Source: Desulfosoma sp. (GTDB lineage Bacteria > Desulfobacterota > Syntrophobacteria > Syntrophobacterales > DSM-9756). From it: 64,000 nucleotides of DNA. Positions 24,278 to 33,502 of this stretch are shown here, in pieces; position 1 is the first letter of the stretch, and each line of letters begins with the position of its first letter. The notes beneath the pieces were generated by a model that saw nothing but the letters and a program-made list of their open reading frames with translations, made no database searches and was not told where the DNA came from. The stretch covers positions 530,706-594,705 of the forward strand of contig JBBFKY010000001.1 of assembly GCA_037481875.1 (NCBI GenBank). The letters run 5' to 3'. Position numbers and translations under genes: made by a program.

Positions 24278-24964
24278 ATGGGGGCAAAGAAGATCAAGGT
24301 TCGAAAAAAAGACACGGAAAAAGCCGAAGAGATTTTGAGCGTCACCCAGCGCGTGCTGGAATGGGGGAGGCGTCATGTCACGGTTTTGTTAGGCGCCGTT
24401 GCAGGGCTTTTGTGTGTGCTTGTTCTGTCCTGGGCCGTCGGGGCGTATTCGGACATGAAAGAACGTCGAGCCCAGAGGGAACTGGCCGGTCTTTGGAGAG
24501 AGACCGAGGTGCTGGATATCAAGGATACGGCCGCCTTGCAGGAGCACCTGACCCGTTTGCAATCGGTTGCGGAAAAACATCGAGGAACTTCGGCTGCGGC
24601 CGCAGCGGCCGTCACGATGACAAGGTTGCTTTTTGAAAACGGCCGATATGAGGAAGCCCTCCAGTGGTCTGAAAGGGCCGCCAAAGGCTTTTCCAAAGAT
24701 GCGACGGTGGAGTTGCTCTTGGACTACGGCCGCCTGATGTGCCTGGAAGCTTTGGGCCGGGTGGATGAGGCTCTGGCGGGCTGGGGGGCTCTGGCGGACA
24801 AGGCGGAAGGAGGCCTCAAGCGCGAAGCCCTCTGGCATCAAGCCCGTCTGGCCGCCGCCAAGGGGGATCGTGAAAAAGCCGGGCAACTTTATGACGCGGC
24901 CCTTGAGGTCAAGGGGTTTTACCCGGAAGATGCCTTCCTGAAGGCGGAAAAGGGTCGCCTCTAA
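24278..24964 (+). CDS. Membrane-anchored TPR protein (YfgM-like)
   Basis: 228 aa. The N-terminus is lysine-rich (MGAKKIKVRKKDTEKAEEIL), then one transmembrane helix (about residues 34-56), then TPR-type helices on the far side: RYEEALQWSERAAKGFSKDA and ALGRVDEALAGWGALADKAE. The layout equals YfgM/Tol-associated TPR proteins, which act with periplasmic chaperones or Sec. RBS AAAAGGAG precedes ATG 24278. Family name is tentative. Confidence 0.7.
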   Translation: MGAKKIKVRKKDTEKAEEILSVTQRVLEWGRRHVTVLLGAVAGLLCVLVLSWAVGAYSDMKERRAQRELAGLWRETEVLDIKDTAALQEHLTRLQSVAEKHRGTSAAAAAAVTMTRLLFENGRYEEALQWSERAAKGFSKDATVELLLDYGRLMCLEALGRVDEALAGWGALADKAEGGLKREALWHQARLAAAKGDREKAGQLYDAALEVKGFYPEDAFLKAEKGRL

Positions 24965-25338
24965 GGATGTTTCGTTCGAGACCCCAGAATGAGCCGTACC
25001 AGGCTGTGCCATTTTACCGTCCACCTGCAGAAAAGGCTCTTGGTGAGTGCTTGGGATGGGTTTTGCCTTGACATGGAACGCTGCCTTGGGTAAGGGACGC
25101 TGGTGAGTATCAAGTACGACAGGGTCTGAGAGCGGCCTGCACCACAAAGGATAAGAGCGATCATGAAACGGTTCTTTCGCTTCGGCTTTATCGGCGGTGA
25201 TGGGGGCTTCTTTTTTAGGAAGTCTGCCCATGGCCGAGCGGGGTAGGCGGAAAGAGCCGAAAGCTGAAAGCCTCGCCGAAGCGTGAAAGCCAGCCATGGG
25301 TAGACGAAAACGGAACCCATGGCTTTTATGTTTTTCAA
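24965..25338. other. 374-bp gap, possible untranslated RNA or long leader
   Basis: No frame looks coding on the plus strand; long minus-strand frames here overlap the TPR gene antisense and have no start signal. The stretch ends in a strong plus-strand terminator. It could be a 3' UTR, the leader of paaK, or an unrecognised small RNA. It does not match tmRNA, RNase P RNA, SRP RNA or common riboswitch cores that I know. Confidence 0.4.
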
Positions 25339-25371
25339 AGCCGTGGGTTTCTTGAAACCTGCGGCTTTTTT
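25339..25371 (+). terminator. Strong rho-independent terminator before paaK
   Basis: AGCCGTGGGTTTC pairs with GAAACCTGCGGCT (13 bp with two G-U pairs) around a TT turn, followed by six T. It ends 60 bp before the paaK start codon, so paaK is either transcribed from a promoter just after it or controlled by readthrough. Confidence 0.85.
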
Positions 25372-25430
25372 ATTGGCAACTTTTCAGACAGATGCGCACA
25401 GCATTGAGACCACAAGGAGGACAGATTGCG

Positions 25431-26732
25431 ATGATCTACGACATGGAATACGAAACCCTACCGCGAGAGGCTTTGGAGGCCATTCAGTTAAGGCGTTTGC
25501 AGACCACACTGCAGCGCGTGTACGCTACGGTTCCTTTTTACAGAAGGCGCTTTGATGAAGTGGGGTTCAAGCCTTCGGACCTCAGGAGTCTTGAAGATTT
25601 AAGGCGTGTCCCTTTCACGACCAAACAGGACCTTCGAGACAATTATCCTTACGGGCTTTTTGCGGTCCCCATGGAAAACGTGGTGCGCATTCATGCCTCT
25701 TCAGGCACCACAGGAAAGCCTACCGTTGTCGGCTATACGGCTCGAGACATCGAAACCTGGGCCACACTTATGGCGCGATCCCTTTCCGCCGCCGGGGCTA
25801 CTCGAGGCGACATCATTCACAATGCCTATGGTTACGGCTTGTTCACCGGAGGTCTAGGGGTTCATTACGGAGCGGAAAAGCTGGGCGCTTCGGTGATTCC
25901 TATCTCCGGTGGAAACACCAAACGCCAGATCATGATCATGAAGGATTTCGGAGCCACCATACTTACATGCACTCCGTCTTACGCTCTGCATTTGGCCGAA
26001 GTTGCTCACGAAATGGGTGTGGATTTCAAAGACCTCAAGTTCAAAGCGGGTCTTTTCGGTGCGGAACCTTGGTCGGAAAAGATGCGCGAGGAAATTGAAA
26101 GAAAACTTCATTTGAGTGCCCTGGACATCTACGGCCTTAGTGAAGTTATCGGCCCTGGTGTGGCCGTGGAATGTTTGGAAGCCAAAGCGGGTTTACACAT
26201 CTTTGAAGACCATTTCATTCCAGAAATCATTGATCCCAATACAGGAGAGGTGTTGCCGCCTGGATCGACGGGTGAGCTTGTCTTCACCTCCATCACCAAG
26301 GAAGCTTTTCCCGTGATTCGTTACCGGACTCGGGACATCACCAGCCTGAACACGGAACCCTGTCTTTGTGGTCGCACTTTTGTGCGCATGAACCGTGTGA
26401 GCGGTCGAAGCGATGACATGCTCATTATACGGGGCGTGAACGTCTTTCCATCCCAGATTGAAAGTGTGCTCATGGAAATCCAGGGGGTTGAACCCCATTA
26501 TCAGCTCGTTGTGGACCGTGAGGACAATTTGGACAAGCTGACGGTTCTTGTGGAAGTGGGCGAGTCCGCTTTTTCGGACAAGGTGAAAACCCTTCAGGAT
26601 CTGGAAAAGCTCATCACCAAGAATATCAAGGAGTATCTTGGTGTGTCTGCCAAAGTGAAACTGGTGGAACCCAAGACCATCGCTCGAAGCGAAGGCAAGG
26701 CTGTTCGAGTGATCGATAATCGGAAACTGTAA
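25431..26732 (+). CDS. paaK: Phenylacetate-CoA ligase (PaaK family)
   Basis: 433-aa adenylate-forming enzyme that converts an aryl acid, CoA and ATP to aryl-CoA, or runs backward to make ATP from aryl-CoA during amino-acid fermentation. The P-loop motif is [16 protein letters not shown] (about residues 88-103), the central motif [14 protein letters not shown], and the hinge/Lys region is [14 protein letters not shown] at the C-terminus; the intact Lys supports activity. RBS AAGGAGG lies 10 bp upstream of ATG 25431. It heads a cluster with an ACT protein and a complete Liv-type ABC transporter. Confidence 0.92.
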   Translation: MIYDMEYETLPREALEAIQLRRLQTTLQRVYATVPFYRRRFDEVGFKPSDLRSLEDLRRVPFTTKQDLRDNYPYGLFAVPMENVVRIHASSGTTGKPTVVGYTARDIETWATLMARSLSAAGATRGDIIHNAYGYGLFTGGLGVHYGAEKLGASVIPISGGNTKRQIMIMKDFGATILTCTPSYALHLAEVAHEMGVDFKDLKFKAGLFGAEPWSEKMREEIERKLHLSALDIYGLSEVIGPGVAVECLEAKAGLHIFEDHFIPEIIDPNTGEVLPPGSTGELVFTSITKEAFPVIRYRTRDITSLNTEPCLCGRTFVRMNRVSGRSDDMLIIRGVNVFPSQIESVLMEIQGVEPHYQLVVDREDNLDKLTVLVEVGESAFSDKVKTLQDLEKLITKNIKEYLGVSAKVKLVEPKTIARSEGKAVRVIDNRKL

Positions 26733-26758
26733 TGGGCCGTAAAGAAAGGAGGCCGAGC

Positions 26759-27190
26759 ATGAGAGTGGAACAGATTTCGGTTTTTTTGGAAAACAAGGCA
26801 GGGCGCCTGGCGGAAGTGACTCGAGTTTTGTCGGAAGCCGGCGTGAACATTCGAGCCCTGTCTCTGGCGGACACCTCAGATTTCGGAATCTTGCGCCTCA
26901 TCGTCAACGACAACGAAAAGGCCAAGGAGGCTTTGAAGGCCAACGGTTTCACCGTGGGCAAAACAGACGTGGTCGCTGTGGAAGTGGAAGATCGACCTGG
27001 AGGGTTGCACAGGATTTTGGACATTCTAAGAAAGGCGGGCATCAACGTGGAATACATGTACGCCTTTGTGCAGCAAAGCGGCGACAATGCCGTGATCATC
27101 TTCCGCTTTGATAATTTGGACGAAGCTGTTCGTGTGCTCACGGACAACGGCGTCACCGTGATCAACGGCAGCAAGGTCTACACCATGTAG
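26759..27190 (+). CDS. Tandem ACT-domain protein
   Basis: 143 aa with two ACT modules, about residues 1-68 ([20 protein letters not shown]) and 70-143 ([20 protein letters not shown]). Such proteins bind amino acids and regulate partner enzymes. Start 26759 has AAAGGAGG upstream; the frame from 26732 overlaps paaK only by chance. It sits 26 bp after paaK, and the pairing ACT-PaaK is frequent in anaerobes that degrade aromatic or branched amino acids, so it may tune the ligase. Confidence 0.9.
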   Translation: MRVEQISVFLENKAGRLAEVTRVLSEAGVNIRALSLADTSDFGILRLIVNDNEKAKEALKANGFTVGKTDVVAVEVEDRPGGLHRILDILRKAGINVEYMYAFVQQSGDNAVIIFRFDNLDEAVRVLTDNGVTVINGSKVYTM

Positions 27191-27286
27191 CGGTCGGTGC
27201 AGGGACTTCGCACTCTTGCCGGCATCGGCGAGGGGTGAAGAAGTCATCGTTGAACGGGACAAGAGCAGGACACAGGAGGAAGAGCG

Positions 27287-28447
27287 ATGAAAGGCAAGGC
27301 AAGACCGTGGATTTCTTGGATGGCGGCCGCAGCGGTGATGCTGGCATGGATGGCGGGGCCGAAGACTCTCTTTGGCGCCGAGCCGTACAAGATCGGAGGA
27401 GTTTTTTCCATCACGGGCTCTTCCTCTTTTCTCGGAGATCCCGAGAAGAAAAGCCTCGAGATGGCCGTCGATGAAATCAATGCACGAGGCGGCATTGACG
27501 GACGACCGGTGGAAGCTGTCATCTACGATACGGAAGGCGATCCTACAAAGGCGGTCCTGGCCGTCAACAAGCTCATCAGCAAAGACAATGTGCTGGCCAT
27601 TATCGGCCCCAGCCTGACCCCCACCACCTTGGCTGTGATACCCATTGTGGAACGAGTTCAGGTGCCGCTCATCAGTTGCGCTGCGGGGATTCAAATCGTG
27701 GAACCCGTCAAACCCTACGTGTTCAAAACGGCCCAAAGCGATGTTCTGGCAGTGGCCACCATTTACAAGCACATGCAAAAACATGGCATTAAAAAGATCG
27801 GCATTCTGTCTGTGACCAACGCCTTTGGAGTGAGCGGTCGAGATCAGCTGGTCAAGCAAGCACCCGAGTACGGCATCACCATTGTCAAGGAAGAAGCTTA
27901 CGGCGCCAACGATACAGACATGACGGCTCAGCTGACGAAGATTAAAGGAGAAAATCCTGATGCCGTGGTCTGCTGGGGCACCAATCCCGGACCTGCCGTG
28001 GTGGCCAAAAACATGCGCCAGCTGGGTCTTACTTTTCCGCTTTATCAGAGCCATGGGGTGGCTTCTCCCAAGTTCATTGAACTAGCCGGGGAAGCTGCCG
28101 AAGGGATTCGCCTGCCCACCGGAAAAATTCTCGTGGCCGATCTCCTGCCGGACTCCGATCCGCAAAAAGTCGTGCTGACTGCATACATCACCGAATACAA
28201 CAAGCGTTATGGAGGCGGCGTTTCAGGTTTTGGAGGTTACGCCTATGACGCCATGCAGATACTAGCCAAGGCCCTTCAGGGGACCGGTGGGGACAAGGCC
28301 AAGATTCGCGACAATCTAGAAAAGATTTCCAACCATGTGGGGATCAGCGGCATCTTTAACATGACGCCTCAGGATCATAACGGCTTGGGGCCCGAAGCCT
28401 TTGTCATGGTTGAAATTCGCAATGGCACATGGAAACTTGTGGACTAA
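27287..28447 (+). CDS. livJ: Branched-chain amino acid ABC transporter substrate-binding protein
   Basis: 386 aa type I periplasmic binding protein. Signal peptide about residues 1-31 ending near TLFGA. The mature domain starts EPYKIGGVFSITGSSSFLGD, followed by DEINARGGIDGRPVEAVIYD and IGPSLTPTTLAVIPI, typical of the LivJ/HAAT group. AGGAGGAAG lies 6 bp upstream. First of five liv genes in order J-H-M-G-F. Ligand may be branched or aromatic amino acids or aromatic acids, given the flanking ligases. Confidence 0.92.
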   Translation: MKGKARPWISWMAAAAVMLAWMAGPKTLFGAEPYKIGGVFSITGSSSFLGDPEKKSLEMAVDEINARGGIDGRPVEAVIYDTEGDPTKAVLAVNKLISKDNVLAIIGPSLTPTTLAVIPIVERVQVPLISCAAGIQIVEPVKPYVFKTAQSDVLAVATIYKHMQKHGIKKIGILSVTNAFGVSGRDQLVKQAPEYGITIVKEEAYGANDTDMTAQLTKIKGENPDAVVCWGTNPGPAVVAKNMRQLGLTFPLYQSHGVASPKFIELAGEAAEGIRLPTGKILVADLLPDSDPQKVVLTAYITEYNKRYGGGVSGFGGYAYDAMQILAKALQGTGGDKAKIRDNLEKISNHVGISGIFNMTPQDHNGLGPEAFVMVEIRNGTWKLVD

Positions 28448-28471
28448 AAGGCTAGAGGATACGACCGTTTC

Positions 28472-29350
28472 ATGGGTGAATTCCTTCAGTTTCTCTTTAC
28501 AGGCGTCACCACCGGGGCCATCTACGGCTTAATCGCTCTGGGCTTCAATGTGCTCTACAACGCCACGGATCTTGTCAATTTCGCTCAAGGCGAATGGGTG
28601 ATGCTCGGCGGCCTGCTGTTTTACAGCCTGGGCGTATCCTTGGGATGGCCCATGGTGGCAGCTTTTGCCATCGCTGTCCTTCTGGTGGCTCTGTTGGGGC
28701 TTCTCCTGGAAAGAGCGGCGCTTCGGCCGGTCAAGAAACCGGAACCGATCACCCTCATTATTATCACCGTTGGGGCGAGCATCTTTCTTCGAGGAGTGGC
28801 CATGCGTCTGTGGGGTAAGGATCCTTACAGCGTGCCGCCCATCACGGCTTCCGTGGAGCCTGTTCGCCTATGGGGGGCGGCGCTCATGCCCCAGAGCTTA
28901 TGGATTTTAGGTGTTGTTGTGGTCCTGATGACGGGCTTGCATCTTTTCACAAAGCGCACCTTGACCGGCAAGGCCATGGAAGCCTGCGCCATTCATCGAA
29001 ACGCCGCATGGATTCTGGGTATTCCCAGTGAACGCATGATCCTTTTGGCTTTCGCTCTAAGTGCGGCCTTGGGGGCTGTCGGTGGCGTCATTATTGCCCC
29101 TATCACCATGCCCAGCTATGACATGGGTACCATGTTAGGGTTGAAAGGGTTCTGTGCGGCCATGCTGGGAGGTCTCGGAAGCCATTGGGGAGCAGCCTTG
29201 GGAGGCGTGCTCTTAGGTGTTCTGGAATCCTTGGGGGTGGGTTATTTCTCTTCGGGCATCAAGGACGCCATTGCGTTTCTCGTGCTCCTGATCATTTTGA
29301 TTGTGCGTCCGTCGGGGCTTCTGGGAGCCTCAGCAGTGAAGCGGTTTTAG
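28472..29350 (+). CDS. livH: Branched-chain amino acid ABC transporter permease LivH
   Basis: 292 aa integral membrane protein with about eight hydrophobic helices. It has the LivH pattern ITTGAIYGLIALGFNVLYNA-like start (here VTTGAIYGLIALGFNVLY), DLVNFAQGEWVMLGG, and the cytoplasmic EAA-like loop GAVGGVIIAPI. It is 24 bp after livJ. Confidence 0.93.
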   Translation: MGEFLQFLFTGVTTGAIYGLIALGFNVLYNATDLVNFAQGEWVMLGGLLFYSLGVSLGWPMVAAFAIAVLLVALLGLLLERAALRPVKKPEPITLIIITVGASIFLRGVAMRLWGKDPYSVPPITASVEPVRLWGAALMPQSLWILGVVVVLMTGLHLFTKRTLTGKAMEACAIHRNAAWILGIPSERMILLAFALSAALGAVGGVIIAPITMPSYDMGTMLGLKGFCAAMLGGLGSHWGAALGGVLLGVLESLGVGYFSSGIKDAIAFLVLLIILIVRPSGLLGASAVKRF

Positions 29351-29403
29351 AAGCGTGTCCCAGAACGATCAAGGGTCCTTGGATCCAGCGTTTATTCCAA
29401 GGT

Positions 29404-29428
29404 AGGGGCGAGGCATCGCCTCGCCCCT
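29404..29428. repeat. GC-rich palindrome between livH and livM
   Basis: AGGGGCGAGGC-ATC-GCCTCGCCCCT, an 11-bp perfect inverted repeat with a 3-nt loop. No T-run follows, so it is not a standard terminator, but a stable hairpin here could stabilise the upstream livJH message or reduce expression of livMGF. The 214-bp livH-livM gap contains nothing else. Confidence 0.8.
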
Positions 29429-29564
29429 CCAAGTCTGAAGCTTCGTTTTTTCTTGGGGCGAGGGTCTTCCAGCCCGAAATTCATGTAGGCGGCACGCCCG
29501 TGTTTTCATGGAAATGGGTATTATGGCACAGTCTTCTGGTTCCGGGTGAAGCAAAGGAGTGTCG

Positions 29565-30569
29565 GTGGGTTCCGTGAAGAGGTTAGGGTCGACCACCGCT
29601 TTTGCACTGGGGGTGACGACCGTTGGGTTATGGACAAAGAATCCCTATGTTCAGCAACTTCTTATTATTATTGGTATTCACACTTTGTTAGCCCTGGGTC
29701 TGAACATGCTTATGGGGTATGCCGGCCAGATTTCTTTGGGGCATGCGGCTTTTTTCGGTATGGGAGCCTACGGTACGGGCATTCTCACCACCCATTTTCA
29801 ATGGTCCCCATTGGCATCCCTGCCTCTGGTGTTGGTCGCAGCGTGTTTTTTGGGCTACCTTATCGGACGACCTGTGCTTCGCCTTTCCGGTTATTACCTG
29901 GCCATGGGAACCCTTGGTTTGGGTATCATCGCTCATGTCATTTTTCGCGAATGGGATACCTTTACGGGAGGAGCTTCCGGTCTGGTGGGGATTCCTCCAT
30001 TGACCTTCGGCCCCGTGATGATAATGCTTGGCACTAGCGGCTTCTACACCGTCTGGGGAACGGTCCTTTTGTTTTTCGTCCTATGCGGCCGTGTGGTGAA
30101 TTCCCGTGTGGGATGGGCGTTGCGCGCCTTGGGAGATAGTCAGAAAGCTGCGGCCGCCTGCGGAATCCATACAGCGCACCTCAAAGCCCTGATCTTTTCG
30201 TTCAGCGCAATGATGGCCGCCTTAGCCGGATACCTGTACGCTCATCTTTTGGGATTCATTAGCCCGAGTTCCTTTGATTTTCTTATGTCCATTCGCATGG
30301 TCACCATGGTGGTGATCGGAGGGATGGCCAGCATTTGGGGATCGCTGCTGGGAGCTTCTGTCATCACGCTGCTTCCGGAATGGCTTCACGTGTTTTCCGA
30401 CTACGAGATGATGGTGTACGGTTTGATCCTTATGGTCGTCATGATTTTTTTACCTCAAGGACTGACTCGAGGCGTCCTGGATGCCGTGCAGCAGGCTCGA
30501 TCCCACACTCACCGCAACATCAGGGGGGCTCAAGAGGCGTCCGCTTCGAGGAAGGGAGAAGAAGTGTGA
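29565..30569 (+). CDS. livM: Branched-chain amino acid ABC transporter permease LivM
   Basis: 334 aa membrane permease with the LivM motifs LLALGLNMLMGYAGQISLGHAAFF (split over residues about 40-65) and GSLLGASVITLLPEW near the C-terminus. Several GTG codons are possible; GTG 29565 is best because AAAGGAG ends 5 bp before it, whereas GTG 29559 overlaps that site. Its stop overlaps the livG start. Confidence 0.9.
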   Translation: MGSVKRLGSTTAFALGVTTVGLWTKNPYVQQLLIIIGIHTLLALGLNMLMGYAGQISLGHAAFFGMGAYGTGILTTHFQWSPLASLPLVLVAACFLGYLIGRPVLRLSGYYLAMGTLGLGIIAHVIFREWDTFTGGASGLVGIPPLTFGPVMIMLGTSGFYTVWGTVLLFFVLCGRVVNSRVGWALRALGDSQKAAAACGIHTAHLKALIFSFSAMMAALAGYLYAHLLGFISPSSFDFLMSIRMVTMVVIGGMASIWGSLLGASVITLLPEWLHVFSDYEMMVYGLILMVVMIFLPQGLTRGVLDAVQQARSHTHRNIRGAQEASASRKGEEV

Positions 30570-31342
30570 AGGGGGCATCACAAACTTTTCTCTCCATCGA
30601 AGGCGTCTGCAAGGCCTTTGGGGGTGTTCAGGCCCTGTATGAGGTGTCCTTTTCGGTTGCTCGGGAGCACATTCACGCCCTCATTGGTCCCAACGGTGCG
30701 GGAAAAACCACTCTGTTCAATGTCATTTCCGGAGCGTTTGCTCCGGATAAGGGATCCGTCTCCCTGAATGGGGCTTCGATCCAGGGAAGACCTATGCATG
30801 AACTGGTGCGGCGAGGTATTGCCAGAACCTTTCAAAATGTGGAACTCTTTGCCAGCATGACCGTGCTGGAAAATGTCCTTGTCGGCTGTCACACCCGAAC
30901 CCGCTGCGGCCTCTTGGGGGCCATGGCACGCTGGCCATGGGTGGGTCGCGAAGAGCGTTGGGCAAGACAAAAGGCCATGGATCTTCTGGAGTTTGTCGGA
31001 CTGGTTGAGGTAGCGCACCGTCGGGCTGTGGATCTTCCCTTTGGGTGGCAGCGTCTTGTGGAAATTGCCCGAGCTTTGGCCAGCGACCCGAAACTCCTGC
31101 TTCTGGACGAGCCTGCTGCCGGACTTAATGCTGTGGAAACCGAGAGGTTATCCCGTCTTGTGCAGGAGATTCGTGCTCGAGGCATCACCGTGCTGCTGGT
31201 GGAGCACGACATGAATCTTACCATGGACATTTCCGACCGAATCGTGGTCTTGGATCGCGGTCGGAAGCTGGCGGAAGGAACCCCTCGAGAAATCCAGGCC
31301 AGTGAAGCGGTCATGGAAGCCTATCTCGGTAAAAAGCACTAA
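30566..31342 (+). CDS. livG: Branched-chain amino acid ABC transporter ATPase LivG
   Basis: 258 aa ATPase. Walker A GPNGAGKTTLF, Walker B LLLLDEPAAGLN, and the long family-specific insertion with RTFQNVELFASMTVLENVLV. The signature loop reads LPFGWQRLVEIARAL, a variant of the family LSYGQQRRLEIARAL, so worth noting though probably functional. The start is GTG 30566 in the overlap GTGTGA with livM, with GGGAG 5 bp upstream; the longer frame from 30335 lies inside livM. Confidence 0.92.
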   Translation: MKGASQTFLSIEGVCKAFGGVQALYEVSFSVAREHIHALIGPNGAGKTTLFNVISGAFAPDKGSVSLNGASIQGRPMHELVRRGIARTFQNVELFASMTVLENVLVGCHTRTRCGLLGAMARWPWVGREERWARQKAMDLLEFVGLVEVAHRRAVDLPFGWQRLVEIARALASDPKLLLLDEPAAGLNAVETERLSRLVQEIRARGITVLLVEHDMNLTMDISDRIVVLDRGRKLAEGTPREIQASEAVMEAYLGKKH

Positions 31343-31363
31343 AGGAAAGGGCGTCACGATTCC

Positions 31364-32107
31364 ATGTTGGTGGTTCGAAATCTTCGAGCCGGCTACGGTC
31401 GTATCGAGGTTCTGCACGGGGTGAGTCTTTCCGTAAGGCGTGGAGAGATTGTGGCCTTGGTGGGAGCCAACGGAGCCGGCAAGAGTACTTTGCTCAAGAC
31501 CATTGCCGGTCTGATAGTTCCTTCGCAAGGAGAAATTCTTCTGGAAGATCGGTCCTTAGCCGGCGAGAACCCGCCGCAAATCATCGCTGCAGGTGTCGGA
31601 TTCGTTCCCGAGGGACGATGGTTGTTCCCGCCCATGAGTGTTGTGGACAATTTGCTTTTAGGGGCTTACCTGAGACTGCGGGAAGGGGACAAGGAAGGGG
31701 TTCGCCTGGATCTGGAACGTGTTCTGGAAATCTTTCCCATTCTTGCTGAACGAAGAAAACAGCAGGCGGGTTCCCTTTCCGGAGGAGAACAGCAGATGCT
31801 GGCCATTGCTCGAGCCCTCATGAGCCGTCCTAAGATGCTCATGCTCGATGAACCTTCCACGGGACTGGCGCCTCTGCTCGTGGAAAAGATCTTTGAAATC
31901 ATTGTGCAGCTTAACGCAGAAGGTATCACCTTTCTTCTTGTGGAACAAAACGCTCGAGCCGCGCTGGCCGTGGCGAACCGCGGCTATGTTTTGGAAACCG
32001 GCCGTATGGTGCTTCAAGGAAAAGCTCAAGACCTGTTGGAAGATCATGAAGTCAAAAGAGCGTACTTGGGCAAGGATTATCGAGAGTTTGCGGAAGGGAG
32101 GGCCTGA
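31364..32107 (+). CDS. livF: Branched-chain amino acid ABC transporter ATPase LivF
   Basis: 247 aa ATPase with Walker A GANGAGKSTLLK, signature LSGGEQQMLAIARAL, Walker B MLMLDEPSTGLAPLL and switch His region LLVEQNARAAL. It is the fifth liv gene and overlaps the following ligase-like gene by one base (TGATG). Confidence 0.94.
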   Translation: MLVVRNLRAGYGRIEVLHGVSLSVRRGEIVALVGANGAGKSTLLKTIAGLIVPSQGEILLEDRSLAGENPPQIIAAGVGFVPEGRWLFPPMSVVDNLLLGAYLRLREGDKEGVRLDLERVLEIFPILAERRKQQAGSLSGGEQQMLAIARALMSRPKMLMLDEPSTGLAPLLVEKIFEIIVQLNAEGITFLLVEQNARAALAVANRGYVLETGRMVLQGKAQDLLEDHEVKRAYLGKDYREFAEGRA

Positions 32108-33399
32108 TGGGCGGTCTAAGGAACGGCAACGGGGAAAGATGGACGCCTGAGGAACGACGCCAGCAGCAGCTGGAACAGCTTCAGGTCTCATGCAATCGAG
32201 CCTATAAGAGCGTGCCGTTTTACCGTAACCGTTTCCAGGCCTTAGGCTTGTCCCCTCAAGACATCACAAGTCTGGACGACCTCAGACGCCTTCCTTTCAC
32301 GGAACGGAGGCATTTTAGAGAGCATTATCCGTATGGGTTGTTTGCCGTGCCTTTGCGTGACATCGTAAGGATTCACACGGCTCCTGGAGCCGCCGGAGGC
32401 TTGACGGTGAGCGGTTACACCGCCCGGGACCTGCGGGTGTGGAAAGAAATGGTGGCTCGGGCGCTCCTTGCGGCCGGGGTCTGCGCCGACGATATCCTTC
32501 AGATCGTTCTTCACCCAGGCTTGGCCAATTGGGGCCAGGATTACAAAGACGGAGCCGAGGCGCTTCTGGCCGGCGTCATTCCCCTCAACGCTTTGCATAT
32601 CAGTAAACAGATTTTGGTCCTTCGCGATTATAAGACTTCGGTGCTGGTCACAACGCCCAGTTCCGCGCTGCAGATTCAAGAACTCTTGTTTGCAGCCGAT
32701 ATCAATCCCAATGAATTGTCCTTGAAGACCTTGATTCTTGTAGGAGAACCCGCCGAGCTTCATGTTCGTCGATTCATCGAAGACCATCTGCATGTCACCA
32801 CCTGGCAACACTATGGTTTGAGTGAAGTGCCCGGACCGGCGGTAGCCTATGAATGCGAAGGGCATGAGGGGTTGCATGTTTCCGAAGACCATTTTCTGGT
32901 GGAAGTGCTGGACCCGAACACTCAGGAGCCGGTCCCGGACGGTGAAAGCGGCGAACTGGTTCTGACCAGCCTTAGCACTCAAGCGTTTCCGCTGATACGT
33001 TTCCGTACGGGAGATTCGGTGCGAGTTTTGAATCGTGAATGTCCATGTGGGCGGACTTTGCTCCGAGTGGAATGGTTACCAGACCGTGTGGATGATCTCA
33101 TGGTGATTCAGGGAGTGAAGATTCAAAGGGAACAGGTGGCGGTTCGAGTGGCTCAAACCATGGGCTTCGCTCCGGAAAGACTTTCCGTGCACCTTGTGCA
33201 GCAAGGTGGCTACAAAGCGCTCGAAGTGCGTTTGGGCATGGAAGAGAGACTTTTCAGTGATGAAATCAAAGATTTGGAACGCTTGGTGCGAAAAACCGCT
33301 TTTGAACTCCGTCAGGAATTCGGTGTTCCCGTGGAGGTGCGGCTTTTGGAAGGTCCAAGTGTTCAACCCATTTCCAAGGTCGAAAAGCATCGCCCGTAG
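32107..33399 (+). CDS. Degenerate PaaK-like protein (probable pseudo-ligase)
   Basis: 430 aa, co-linear with the PaaK at 25431 over its whole length (for example [20 protein letters not shown] and HYGLSEVPGPAVAYECEGHE). The nucleotide-binding motif has decayed from SSGTTGKPT to APGAAGGLT (about residues 93-101), losing the Thr pair and the Lys, and the C-terminal catalytic Lys segment SEGKAVRVI is replaced by VQPISKVEKHRP. The reading frame is nevertheless intact and translationally coupled to livF, so it is likely expressed. It may have become a binding or regulatory partner of the real ligase or transporter. Fold class is certain, catalytic loss is inferred. Confidence 0.85.
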   Translation: MGGLRNGNGERWTPEERRQQQLEQLQVSCNRAYKSVPFYRNRFQALGLSPQDITSLDDLRRLPFTERRHFREHYPYGLFAVPLRDIVRIHTAPGAAGGLTVSGYTARDLRVWKEMVARALLAAGVCADDILQIVLHPGLANWGQDYKDGAEALLAGVIPLNALHISKQILVLRDYKTSVLVTTPSSALQIQELLFAADINPNELSLKTLILVGEPAELHVRRFIEDHLHVTTWQHYGLSEVPGPAVAYECEGHEGLHVSEDHFLVEVLDPNTQEPVPDGESGELVLTSLSTQAFPLIRFRTGDSVRVLNRECPCGRTLLRVEWLPDRVDDLMVIQGVKIQREQVAVRVAQTMGFAPERLSVHLVQQGGYKALEVRLGMEERLFSDEIKDLERLVRKTAFELRQEFGVPVEVRLLEGPSVQPISKVEKHRP

Positions 33400-33502
33400 C
33401 GATTCGAATCGTCCCGTCGGCAAACGATTTTCACGAAGCAATGCGAACAGATGTCTTTTTCGCCTGATGAAATAGGGCGCGGTATGAAGGAGGTGCCAAG
33501 CC

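Noticed and set aside
24389-25297. 302-aa minus-strand frame
   Set aside because: Mostly antisense to the TPR gene, no ribosome-binding site, no recognisable domain.
27026-28054. 342-aa minus-strand frame
   Set aside because: Antisense to the ACT gene and livJ, His-rich only because of codon complementarity.
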